DNA from: Lentisphaerota bacterium
GTDB taxonomy: Bacteria; Verrucomicrobiota; Kiritimatiellia; JAAZAB01
Assembly: GCA_020201415.1 (NCBI GenBank)
Contig: JAIVGW010000290.1
Span: forward strand, 1-13,285
Length of the DNA stretch: 13,285 nucleotides
Reading direction: 5' to 3'
Notes under the pieces: model-generated
What the model saw: the letters and a program-made list of their open reading frames with translations, nothing else
Told to the model about the DNA's origin: nothing
Database searches by the model: none
Made by a program: the position numbers and the translations under genes
Shown here: positions 6,497-13,221 of the stretch, one piece after another
Position numbering within the stretch: the stretch's first letter is position 1
Layout: each line of letters starts with the position of its first letter

Positions 6497-7713
6497 ACCA
6501 CCCCCTGGTCCAACATCGCATTGGCCACCTTGCGGAAAGCCGCCACGTTGGCGCCCTTGACGTAATTCACCGTTTCACCGCTTTGCCCGTATTCCAGACA
6601 GGCGGCATGCACCGCCTGCATGATTTCCCGCAGCCGCCGATCAACCTCTTCCCGCGGCCAATACATATGCATGGCATTCTGCGACATTTCCAGTCCGGAA
6701 GTCGCCACGCCGCCGGCATTGGCGGCTTTGCCGGGCGCATACATGATTTTGGCGTTCAAAAAACATTCTACCGCGCCGGGCGTAGCCGGCATGTTGGCCC
6801 CCTCGCCCACGCAAATACAGCCCTGTTTTACCAGACGGCGGGCATCTTCTTCCGTTATTTCATTCTGGGTAGCGCAGGGAAAAGCCAGTTGCGTCGGCAC
6901 GCTCCAGGGCGTCTGCCCGCCGACATAGGTTGCATGCGGATACTTATCGACATATGCTCGTATGCGGCCCCGGCGAATGTTTTTCAATTCCATCAGCCAT
7001 GCCAGTTTTTCCTCATCAATGCCGTCCGGATCATGAATAAAACCATGCGAATCGGAAGCTGTCAGCACCCGCGCGCCGCAATGCAGCAATTTCTCGATGG
7101 TATATTGCGCCACATTGCCCGCCCCCGACACCAGCGCCGTTTTTCCGGCCAGCTCCTCGCCGCGCACCGCCAGCATTTCAGCGGCAAAGTAAACCAGTCC
7201 ATAACCGGTGGCCTCGCGCCGGATCAACGAGCCGCCCCAGCCCAGACCCTTGCCCGTCAGCACACCGCTGAAGTTACGGGTCAGTTTTTTGTATTGACCG
7301 AATAGATAGCCGATTTCCCGCGCGCCCACGCCGATGTCGCCGGCCGGCACATCGGTGTTCGGACCAATATGCCGGTGAAGCTCGTTCATGAACGACTGGC
7401 AGAAACGCATCACTTCGCCATCACTCTTGCCGCGCAGACCGCCCTTGTAGGGGCCCAGGGCGGAATTCATTTCAACACGAAAGCCGCGGTTGACATGGAC
7501 TTCGCCGGCATCATCCACCCAGGGCACACGAAACATGATCACGCGTTCCGGCTCCACCAGGCGCTCGAGAATCTTCTCCGAGCGATAGGCCGGCACGGAC
7601 TCTACCACCGGCATGATGCTGACCAGCACATCGCCCACCGCCTGGTGAAATTCCGGCTCGCCGGGATTGCGCGTCTGCACCTGCTGCATGAAATTTTTGA
7701 GTTTGGTATCCAT
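6493..7713 (-). CDS. gdhA: Glutamate dehydrogenase (GdhA family) lacking about 40 active-site residues
   Basis: 406 residues against about 447 for E. coli-type hexameric GDH, which interconverts 2-oxoglutarate plus ammonia and glutamate with NAD(P)H. The match is strong end to end: LERLVEPERVIMFRVPWVDD, FRVEMNSALGPYKGGLR (substrate Lys90), TDVPAGDIGVG (catalytic Asp126), GKGLGWGGSLIRREATGYG, the cofactor motif GAGNVAQY, FPCATQNEI, EGANMPATP, and KAANAGGVATSGLEM. However, GGLR (to residue 94) is followed at once by GKSDGEVMRF. The roughly 40 residues that normally stand here, ending in the PMGGGKGGSDFDPK region with the catalytic lysine (Lys125 in Clostridium symbiosum numbering) and a second substrate lysine (Lys113), are absent. 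The deletion is in frame, at 7431/7432, so a stable but probably inactive protein would be made. The start ATG has no strong Shine-Dalgarno sequence. It overlaps plsY by ATGA. Confidence 0.9.
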   Translation of the reverse strand: MDTKLKNFMQQVQTRNPGEPEFHQAVGDVLVSIMPVVESVPAYRSEKILERLVEPERVIMFRVPWVDDAGEVHVNRGFRVEMNSALGPYKGGLRGKSDGEVMRFCQSFMNELHRHIGPNTDVPAGDIGVGAREIGYLFGQYKKLTRNFSGVLTGKGLGWGGSLIRREATGYGLVYFAAEMLAVRGEELAGKTALVSGAGNVAQYTIEKLLHCGARVLTASDSHGFIHDPDGIDEEKLAWLMELKNIRRGRIRAYVDKYPHATYVGGQTPWSVPTQLAFPCATQNEITEEDARRLVKQGCICVGEGANMPATPGAVECFLNAKIMYAPGKAANAGGVATSGLEMSQNAMHMYWPREEVDRRLREIMQAVHAACLEYGQSGETVNYVKGANVAAFRKVANAMLDQGVV

Positions 7714-7830
7714 AAAGTATTAACCAAGTTAAACGACCGGATGAAACCCACGCCGCGCGAATCGTCTCGAAGCTCATGCCGGATTGATTGTGCAGGGTAG
7801 GACCAGGCTTTGTTAAAATCAAGTTATTTA

Positions 7831-7858
7831 TTGCACCTTCAGCGCCACTTGCTATCAT
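7831..7858 (+). promoter_or_regulatory. Candidate promoter for the EIIA gene
   Basis: TTGCAC (7831-7836), a 16-base spacer and TATCAT (7853-7858) lie about 65 bases before the EIIA ATG, in the 210-bp gap between the divergent gdhA and EIIA starts. The -35 match is weak. The upstream flank (around 7812-7830) is AT-rich. Nothing else coding or structured is evident in the gap. Confidence 0.35.
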
Positions 7859-7923
7859 GCATGGTATTGCTGTTGATTCATCAACCATATCCTGGCTTCA
7901 GGAACAGGGGCTTGTCCGGACTT

Positions 7924-8367
7924 ATGCTGGCGGAATTGCTCAACGAAACCACGGTGGCGCCCGACGTGTCCGCGGAATCCAAATCCGCGATCATGACGAC
8001 CCTGCTGGATATGCTCTGCGCAACCGGCAAGGTGTTGGATCGCGACCTGGCGTTACGCGATCTGGAGGCCAACGAACGCAGGATGTCCGTGGGCATGGAA
8101 CACGGGATCGCCATTCCCCACGCCAAAACCGATGCGGTGAAAGAAATGGTGGCCGCAATCGTCATCACCCGCCACCCGCTGGATATCGGCAGCATGGACG
8201 GTCAACCCGCGCAAATCTTTCTGATGACCCTGTCGCCCAAGTCGGTTTCGGGACCACATATCCGGTTCCTGGCTGAAATAGGCCGGCTGCTCCGGCACAA
8301 GTCCAAACGCCAGGATATACTGGCCGCCCGTACCCGGGCCGATTTACTGCGCGCCTTACTGGACTAA
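7924..8367 (+). CDS. PTS EIIA domain protein (PtsN/fructose-type), stand-alone
   Basis: 147 residues, the normal size of a single EIIA domain of the fructose/mannitol/nitrogen class. The domain is phosphorylated on a histidine by HPr or NPr and then donates the phosphate or regulates partners. The active site GIAIPHAKTDAV contains His66, and the context (VGMEHGIAIPHAKTDAVKEMVAAI and LDIGSMDGQPAQIFLMTLSP) is typical, as is the C-terminal LRALLD. The frame is open upstream to 7810, but the ATG at 7924 gives the usual family N-terminus (MLAELLNETTVAPDV). No EIIB or EIIC gene is adjacent, which favours a regulatory PtsN-like role over sugar uptake. Neighbouring gdhA (nitrogen) and a cation antiporter are compatible with the nitrogen-PTS theme, but that is inference. 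Its TAA overlaps the opposing TAG of the antiporter gene (CTAA, 8364-8367). Confidence 0.88.
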   Translation: MLAELLNETTVAPDVSAESKSAIMTTLLDMLCATGKVLDRDLALRDLEANERRMSVGMEHGIAIPHAKTDAVKEMVAAIVITRHPLDIGSMDGQPAQIFLMTLSPKSVSGPHIRFLAEIGRLLRHKSKRQDILAARTRADLLRALLD

Positions 8368-9717
8368 ACCGGCCGGCCGCCGCCCAACCACCAGGCCAGG
8401 CCCAGCCAGAACCAGAATACCAGCATGAACGCCGTCTGGGGGTGCAAGTCATGCCAGGCTCGCAAGCGCGGCAGCAGGGCCGCCATCCTGGAAATCCCGG
8501 TCGCCACCATCACTAAAGTGACATCGGCCGGGGCAGCCTGTCGCGCCAGGCGTTTGTGCGCCACCTGCCACAACAACAAAGCCGCCAGGATCGGCAACAG
8601 GCCGGCCAACAGCGCCCCCGGGGCATAGACTTGTGCTCCCGGCACAAGCAGTCCGGGCCAGACTCCGTTCAACACACAGACTGCCGCCAGGATCAGCATT
8701 GCCCAGCGACGCCAGCCACAACAAAAGATTCAGAGACGGGGTCAAAGCCTGTTTCAAAAGCTCCTTGCTGGCGTACCCGGCCATGGGGGGCAGCCCGGCA
8801 ATCGCCGCGGCGGCCAGCAGACAGGCGCAAAAGGTCAGCGGCATCCTGCGGGCCGCACCGCCCATGCGACGCAGATCTTCATGGCCATACTGCCGGCAGA
8901 CCACACCGGCCACCATAAGCAGCAGCGACTTGTAAATCACATTGTTCAAGGCATGGAATAATCCGGCGGCGGCGCCGGACGCCGAGGCCAGCCCCACCCC
9001 GGCCAGCATGTAGCCTAACTGGCTGACGATGTGATAGGCCAACAGCTTGCGGGCCTGACATTGCCGCAAGGCGGCGAAAGCCCCCGCCACCGCCACCAAT
9101 GCGCCAATATATGACAACACAGGCACTCCGCCGGGCAGGTAATTAAGCAGCCGGGCCGCCGTGAATATTCCGACTTTGGTGGCGTATGCCGCAAGCAGCA
9201 CGCTGCCGGCAAATCCGGCCCGGGGATAGGCATCCACCAGCCAGAAATGCAGGGGCATCACGGCAGTCTTGATTAAAATGGCGCCCAGAAAAAAAAGTTG
9301 GGCGCCGGGCGCCACTTTCGTCACGGCCAAAGAGCCGGCGGCTTGCCACTGCCAGGCCGCGCCTACGAAAAACAGCACGGCAGCGCCCATGTGCATCACA
9401 ATGTAGCGCAACCCGGAGTTCAGGGAGTCGGCGTCCCGCTCCCTGGTAAAGATAAAGAAAGCTGAAAATGTCATCAGTTCCCAGCCCAGCAGCAGCATGA
9501 TCAGATCCGCCGCCACCAACGACAGAATCCCGCCAACCACATGAATCAACGCCGCCCATAAAAAACCGCGACGAATGTCCGGCAGGGCGTAGATCAGCGT
9601 CAGCCCGCCCAACAGCGCAAAGGCCGCCAACAATCCCGTTTCCGTCCGGGCAACAGGCCATTGCAGCAGCGGGCCGGCAAAGGGAATATAGGGAACATGC
9701 TCCATGATAATGCTCAT
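8364..9717 (-). pseudogene. Second MrpD/NuoL-like proton-translocating antiporter subunit, frameshifted with an internal deletion
   Basis: The gene reads in one frame from the ATG at 9717 (alternative 9705) to about 8701. It has family features: LLLGWELMTFSAFF (TM5 glutamate), LIKTAVMPLHFWLVDAY (TM7 lysine), YATKVGIFTAARLL (TM8 lysine), LAYHIVSQLGYMLAGVG and GLPPMAGYASKELLKQAL (TM12 lysine). After NLLLWLASLG the frame becomes nonsense, and homologous-looking membrane sequence (MLILAAVCVLNGVWPGLL) resumes in the +1 frame at 8699, running to the TAG at 8364. Normally some 40-60 residues (end of a TM helix, a loop and the next helix start) separate these points; they are missing. Without correction the protein ends in an unrelated GC-rich tail at 8449. 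It follows mnhD by one base. The role would be an extra H+/Na+ channel subunit of the Mrp complex. Confidence 0.75.
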
Positions 9718-9718
9718 T

Positions 9719-11197
9719 CTACGAGTCGGACATCAATCGCAACATTACAGCCACCACCGGCGGCGTCCGTGTGAATAAAGCCACCGCGGCCCGTTCCAGC
9801 CAGGGCAGTAACCAGGCGCCCGCCAACCCCGCCATCAGGCAGCCGGCAGCCATCAACAGTGGCGGAACGCTGCCACGGCCGGACACTCCGGCGGGTTGCG
9901 TCGAGGACCGCAGGGCATAACAGAAGACCCGGCCATAGTATGCCAGCGATATCAACGTCCCGGCGGCAATCACCAGCACCGGCCATAATCCACGGCCTTC
10001 GCTGGCAGCCAGGGCTATCAGCCATTTACTGAAGAACCCCCCAGAGGGCGGCGCCCCGACAATCGCCAGCGCCGCCACGAAAAACCCGATGAAAGCCGCC
10101 GGCGCCGCCGTAGCCGCGCCCTGTAACCGGCGCAGATCGGAGGACCGGGCATGCGCCAGCATGGCGCGACTGGACCAGAACAAGGCCGTTTTCATCATGA
10201 AGTGATTCACCACATGGTAAAGCCCGGCAATCATCCCCGCCACCGTGCCGGCGCCTACCCCCATAAGGATGTAACCCACATGCGCCACACTGGAAAAAGC
10301 CAGCATGCGTTTAAGATCGTTCTGCGCCAGCGCCAGGCAGTGCCCCGCGATCACATTAACGGATCCCAGCACCAGCAGGATCGTTGCCAGCGCAGGCGCC
10401 TGCGCCATCACATCCAGGGGATACCACAACAGACGCAGCAATGCACAGATATGAATCTTCATCACCACCCCCGACAGGAATCCGGCCCGGGAGCAGCCGG
10501 CGGCGGCATAGGCCGCGGGCTGCCAGAAATGCAGCGGGATCAGTCCGATTTTTGTGCCGAAGGCCGTGACAATCCCCGCTACCGCCGCCGTGTAAAGCAG
10601 CGGCGGCATATTCGCGATCCGCGCAGCAACATACCCCATGTTCAAATGCCCCGTTGCACCATAAATAATCATGAGCGCCAACAGGAAGATCATGCTGCTC
10701 AAGGCTGTAAAAACCAGGTAATTGAATCCCGCGGTCACCTGGGGGCCCCGCCGCCGCAGGGCGATCAACGCCACGGAACACACCGAGGCCAGTTCCACAA
10801 AGACAAACAGATTAAACAGATCGTCCGCCAGCAGCATGCCGGCGGCGGCGGCCGTCAACAGGAACAAAAGCGGCAACTCGGCGGCAACATAACCGCGACC
10901 GCGCAGGATGAAAGCCAGGGTGGCGGCCAGACCCAGCCCCAGCACCACCTGAAAAATAACGGCAAACTCATCAAGCCGCAGACCTATTCCCAGCGGCGCG
11001 CCCCAGCCCCCCACGAAATAAATCAGCGGGCCATGGCGGCGCACCATATCGGCGGCAATTAACGACAAAGTCAGGTAGCCGGCGCCCCCTATACCGGCCA
11101 GTAAAATCCGCACGCCGGTTTTCCATCCGCCGGCCAGCGCCGTCAGTAGCGCCAGGAACAGCGGCAACAACACCAGCCAGACCGGCAGGAGATTCAT
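9719..11197 (-). CDS. mnhD: Mrp/Mnh Na+/H+ antiporter subunit D (NuoM/N-like)
   Basis: 492 residues, the usual MrpD length, with about 14 hydrophobic segments. In Mrp complexes MrpD and MrpA are the ion-channel subunits homologous to complex I NuoL/M/N. Conserved charged residues are present: DDLFNLFVFVELASVCSVAL (TM5 glutamate), GTKIGLIPLHFWQPAAY (TM7 lysine), SGVVMKIHICALLRLL (TM8 lysine), NDLKRMLAFSSVAHVGYILMG and APPSGGFFSKWLIALA (TM12 lysine). Odd: the usual HxWLPDA sequence is HFWQPAAYAAAG, so the conserved aspartate is replaced by alanine. The start is the ATG at 11197 with GGAGG eight bases upstream, overlapping the mnhC stop by ATGA. The frame looks complete. Confidence 0.93.
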   Translation of the reverse strand: MNLLPVWLVLLPLFLALLTALAGGWKTGVRILLAGIGGAGYLTLSLIAADMVRRHGPLIYFVGGWGAPLGIGLRLDEFAVIFQVVLGLGLAATLAFILRGRGYVAAELPLLFLLTAAAAGMLLADDLFNLFVFVELASVCSVALIALRRRGPQVTAGFNYLVFTALSSMIFLLALMIIYGATGHLNMGYVAARIANMPPLLYTAAVAGIVTAFGTKIGLIPLHFWQPAAYAAAGCSRAGFLSGVVMKIHICALLRLLWYPLDVMAQAPALATILLVLGSVNVIAGHCLALAQNDLKRMLAFSSVAHVGYILMGVGAGTVAGMIAGLYHVVNHFMMKTALFWSSRAMLAHARSSDLRRLQGAATAAPAAFIGFFVAALAIVGAPPSGGFFSKWLIALAASEGRGLWPVLVIAAGTLISLAYYGRVFCYALRSSTQPAGVSGRGSVPPLLMAAGCLMAGLAGAWLLPWLERAAVALFTRTPPVVAVMLRLMSDS

Positions 11198-11535
11198 TCC
11201 ACGCCTCCCCTGAGCACGCTGACATCCAGGGTTCCACGGCGTCGATGAATCATCACCGCCAGCGCCAGACCCAACGCCGTTACCGCCGCGCCGATAACAA
11301 TGGCCGTCAGGGCCAGGGCATGCGGCAGCGGGTCGACATAATCGCTTTCAGCCGCCTCGATAATGGGCGCCAGCGCCAGCGGGCGATAGGCCAGGGCCAC
11401 CAGCGCCAGTAAGACCGCGGACTCCATGACTCCCAGCGCCAGGCACAACCTGATCAGATTGCGTTGCGTGCAAAGGCTGTAAACCCCCATGGCAAACACC
11501 AGCGCTGCCGCAAACCATGTCGCCTGCCGCATCAT
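11194..11535 (-). CDS. mnhC: Mrp/Mnh antiporter subunit C (NuoK-like)
   Basis: 113 residues with three hydrophobic helices, matching MrpC, the NuoK homologue. The helix-2 region YSLCTQRNLIRLCLALGVMESAV and the third-helix block DPLPHALALTAIVIGAAVTA are the family hallmarks. It starts at the ATG at 11535, overlapping the mnhB stop by ATGA, and its stop overlaps the mnhD start the same way. It is an inner-membrane structural subunit of the antiporter. Confidence 0.94.
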   Translation of the reverse strand: MMRQATWFAAALVFAMGVYSLCTQRNLIRLCLALGVMESAVLLALVALAYRPLALAPIIEAAESDYVDPLPHALALTAIVIGAAVTALGLALAVMIHRRRGTLDVSVLRGGVE

Positions 11536-12035
11536 GTGACCGGCTCCTCATCCTTTTGCAGGTGGAAAAATATCGTACCCAATCCCGCCACTACCTTTAA
11601 CCCGATCAAAAGATTGAGCAAAGGAATGAGACCGGCGCTGAGCATGGCGCCCGGAATACCCAACGGCAGCCCCGCCACCCGATTTCCCAGGAAAGCCTCC
11701 GCCCGCCAGAGACCGTAACAACCAGCCAGCAACAAGGCCAATGCCGCCAGATATTCCATTACGGCAAGGCGCCGCAGCGGCAACAGACGCGGCAGCAGTC
11801 CGGTGCCATAGGCCACGGTCAGCAAAACCAGCAGGGCTACCAGCCCCACGCCACCCTGAAATCCGCCGCCCGGCGAGAGGTGGCCATGCACAATAACATA
11901 GACCGGCAGCAACCAGAAGGCCGATGCCAGAAAGGCCAGGCCGCGGCGGACCAGCACGGAAAGCCCGCTGCCGGGCGCCGGCAGGCGACCGGCGCCCAGC
12001 AACGCCCCCACCGCCATGGCGGCGGACAGAATCAC
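11532..12035 (-). CDS. mnhB: Mrp/Mnh antiporter subunit B core, with its upstream domain cut
   Basis: The frame contains the MrpB core: LVRRGLAFLASAFWLLPVYVIVHGHLSPGGGFQGG, broken here as LLPVYVIVHGHLS then PGGGFQGGV, followed by GLIPLLNLLIGLKVVAGL. In-frame sequence upstream of 12035 reads LLDYRAFDTLGETLV (from about 12079), the typical end of the MrpA-C/MbhE domain that precedes MrpB, but no start codon precedes it before an in-frame TGA at 12105. Translation can begin at a GTG at 12035, which overlaps the TGA of the preceding remnant (GTGA), giving 167 residues with the whole core domain. Other starts are ATG 12017 and later. The subunit is membrane-embedded; its stop overlaps the mnhC start. 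The original gene probably encoded the longer MbhE-MrpB arrangement. Confidence 0.8.
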   Translation of the reverse strand: MILSAAMAVGALLGAGRLPAPGSGLSVLVRRGLAFLASAFWLLPVYVIVHGHLSPGGGFQGGVGLVALLVLLTVAYGTGLLPRLLPLRRLAVMEYLAALALLLAGCYGLWRAEAFLGNRVAGLPLGIPGAMLSAGLIPLLNLLIGLKVVAGLGTIFFHLQKDEEPVT

Positions 12036-12112
12036 CAGGGTTTCGCCCAGCGTATCGAAAGCGCGATAGTCCAGCAGAGCACCAGGAGTATTACAAAAGC
12101 CACTTCAAGCAT
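12032..12112 (-). pseudogene. Remnant of MrpA C-terminal (DUF4040/MbhD-like) subunit gene
   Basis: An ATG at 12112, with AAGGAT just before it and overlapping the end of mnhG by eight bases, opens MLEVAFVILLVL, a plausible first helix of a DUF4040 (MbhD-like) subunit. At about 12077-12079 the frame collapses into sequence that, read one frame over, is LLDYRAFDTLGETL from the following domain. The rest of the DUF4040 protein (usually 70-90 residues) and the first part of the next domain are absent. The remaining 26-codon frame ends at 12032. Confidence 0.6.
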
Positions 12113-12452
12113 TTTTATCCTTTTCCAGAAAATCCTGATAATCGTCAACCACCAGACGGTGCCTTTCGCGTCCGGTACGGTAATTGGCACGGGCCACCGC
12201 ATGCGTTGCCAGGGGATTGGTGGCCATCAGAAACAGCCCCACCAGGATGGTGCGCACCGCGTGCGATAGATCCGGGGCCAACAATGCCGACCCCATCAGG
12301 ATCAATCCCGCCCCGATGGTCAACCCCTTGGTTCCGGCGTGCATCCGGGTATAGGCGTCGGGAAACCTGATGATGGCCACAGTCATGGCCATGGCGAAAA
12401 AGACCCCCAGACCGATGGACCCCCACCCCAATATGCGCAACAGGAACATCAT
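12105..12452 (-). CDS. mnhG: Mrp/Mnh antiporter subunit G
   Basis: 115 residues, normal for MrpG. Three hydrophobic helices (about residues 5-27, 40-60, 66-85) and the signature FPDAYTRMHAGTKGLTIGAG identify it. The start is the ATG at 12452 overlapping the mnhF TGA (ATGA), with GGAG four bases upstream; a second ATG lies directly after. The tail (RTGRERHRLVVDDYQDFLEKDKNA) is hydrophilic. The longer open frame upstream to 12818 is only mnhF and mnhE read out of frame. Confidence 0.94.
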   Translation of the reverse strand: MMFLLRILGWGSIGLGVFFAMAMTVAIIRFPDAYTRMHAGTKGLTIGAGLILMGSALLAPDLSHAVRTILVGLFLMATNPLATHAVARANYRTGRERHRLVVDDYQDFLEKDKNA

Positions 12453-12700
12453 GAAACTCCGCCCGTTTCGATAAATTTGGCAAGGATCAACATATCGGCA
12501 AACATCAGCAGGGCATAGACCATGGCTATGTCCAGAAAAATCACCCGGCCGAAGATATGGGCCGACAGCACCAGCACCACCGTCAACAATACACCGATGG
12601 CATCCACGGCGGCCACACGATCCAACAGGGTCGGACCGCGCACCACCCGATAGAAGCAACCGCAGGCGAATAATAACAAAGCAGCCACCACGGCAATCAT
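12449..12700 (-). CDS. mnhF: Mrp/Mnh antiporter subunit F
   Basis: 83 residues, typical for MrpF. The motif FYRVVRGPTLLDRVAAVDAIGV between helix 1 and helix 2 is diagnostic. The ATG at 12700 is preferred over a TTG at 12721 because GGAGG lies about seven bases upstream and it overlaps the mnhE stop by ATGA. It is a small three-helix membrane subunit needed for antiporter assembly. Confidence 0.94.
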   Translation of the reverse strand: MIAVVAALLLFACGCFYRVVRGPTLLDRVAAVDAIGVLLTVVLVLSAHIFGRVIFLDIAMVYALLMFADMLILAKFIETGGVS

Positions 12701-13221
12701 CCCAACAACCTCCCCACCCAACGGCGCAAGCCGCTGATGACCTTGTCATCCATCTCGATATCACCATAAGCGGTGACATCAATCCAATGCACATACAGAT
12801 CATCCCCCTGTTCATCATAGTCGATGGTCAGGGTGCCCGGCGTCAGCGTAATCAGGCCGGCCAGTAAAGTAGTGTGGTCCAGACTGGGCAGTCCGCCCCG
12901 GATACGCACGATACCAGGCCAGAAATCCATGGAAGGCGCCAGCGCCAGCCGAGCAATATGAGCGCCCGAAGCCAGCACTTTGCCGATGAACACCGGAATA
13001 AACAGCAGCAGGTACCATAAGCGCAGCAGCAGTTTGGAAGCGGCAAACCCGGCATGCGGCTTGACCAGCATGGTGCATTGATCGGAAGCAAATACGCGCC
13101 ACAGCAAAACCGCCCCCATGGCGCCCACCACCAGGCCCAGAACCACGCTGGGCGTGGAAATATCCCAGCTCAACAGCAGCCAGGCCAGCAATATGAACAA
13201 AGAAACCCGGAATCGCTTCAT
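12697..13221 (-). CDS. mnhE: Mrp/Mnh antiporter subunit E
   Basis: 174 residues from the ATG at 13221 (MKRFRVSLFILLAWLLLSW). Two N-terminal helices (about residues 6-40), a third at 60-80, and a soluble C-terminal domain with LLAGLITLTPGTLTIDYDE and LYVHWIDV are the MrpE hallmarks. It is first in the E-F-G order, as in group 2 Mrp operons and archaeal Mbh clusters. Its ATG overlaps a TGA in another frame (ATGA), suggesting a further gene upstream. There is no well-placed Shine-Dalgarno sequence other than GGAAG 13 bases before the start, consistent with translational coupling. Confidence 0.93.
   Translation of the reverse strand: MKRFRVSLFILLAWLLLSWDISTPSVVLGLVVGAMGAVLLWRVFASDQCTMLVKPHAGFAASKLLLRLWYLLLFIPVFIGKVLASGAHIARLALAPSMDFWPGIVRIRGGLPSLDHTTLLAGLITLTPGTLTIDYDEQGDDLYVHWIDVTAYGDIEMDDKVISGLRRWVGRLLG

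Noticed and set aside
10151..11062. 303-codon open frame on the plus strand
   Set aside because: It lies antisense to mnhD, has no ribosome site and a His/Gln/Arg-rich composition typical of the reverse complement of a GC-rich membrane-protein gene.
2980..12112. Programmed frameshifting, inteins or introns explaining the broken genes
   Set aside because: Sequence is missing rather than inserted, and no slippery sites, splice motifs or intron secondary structure are visible at the junctions.
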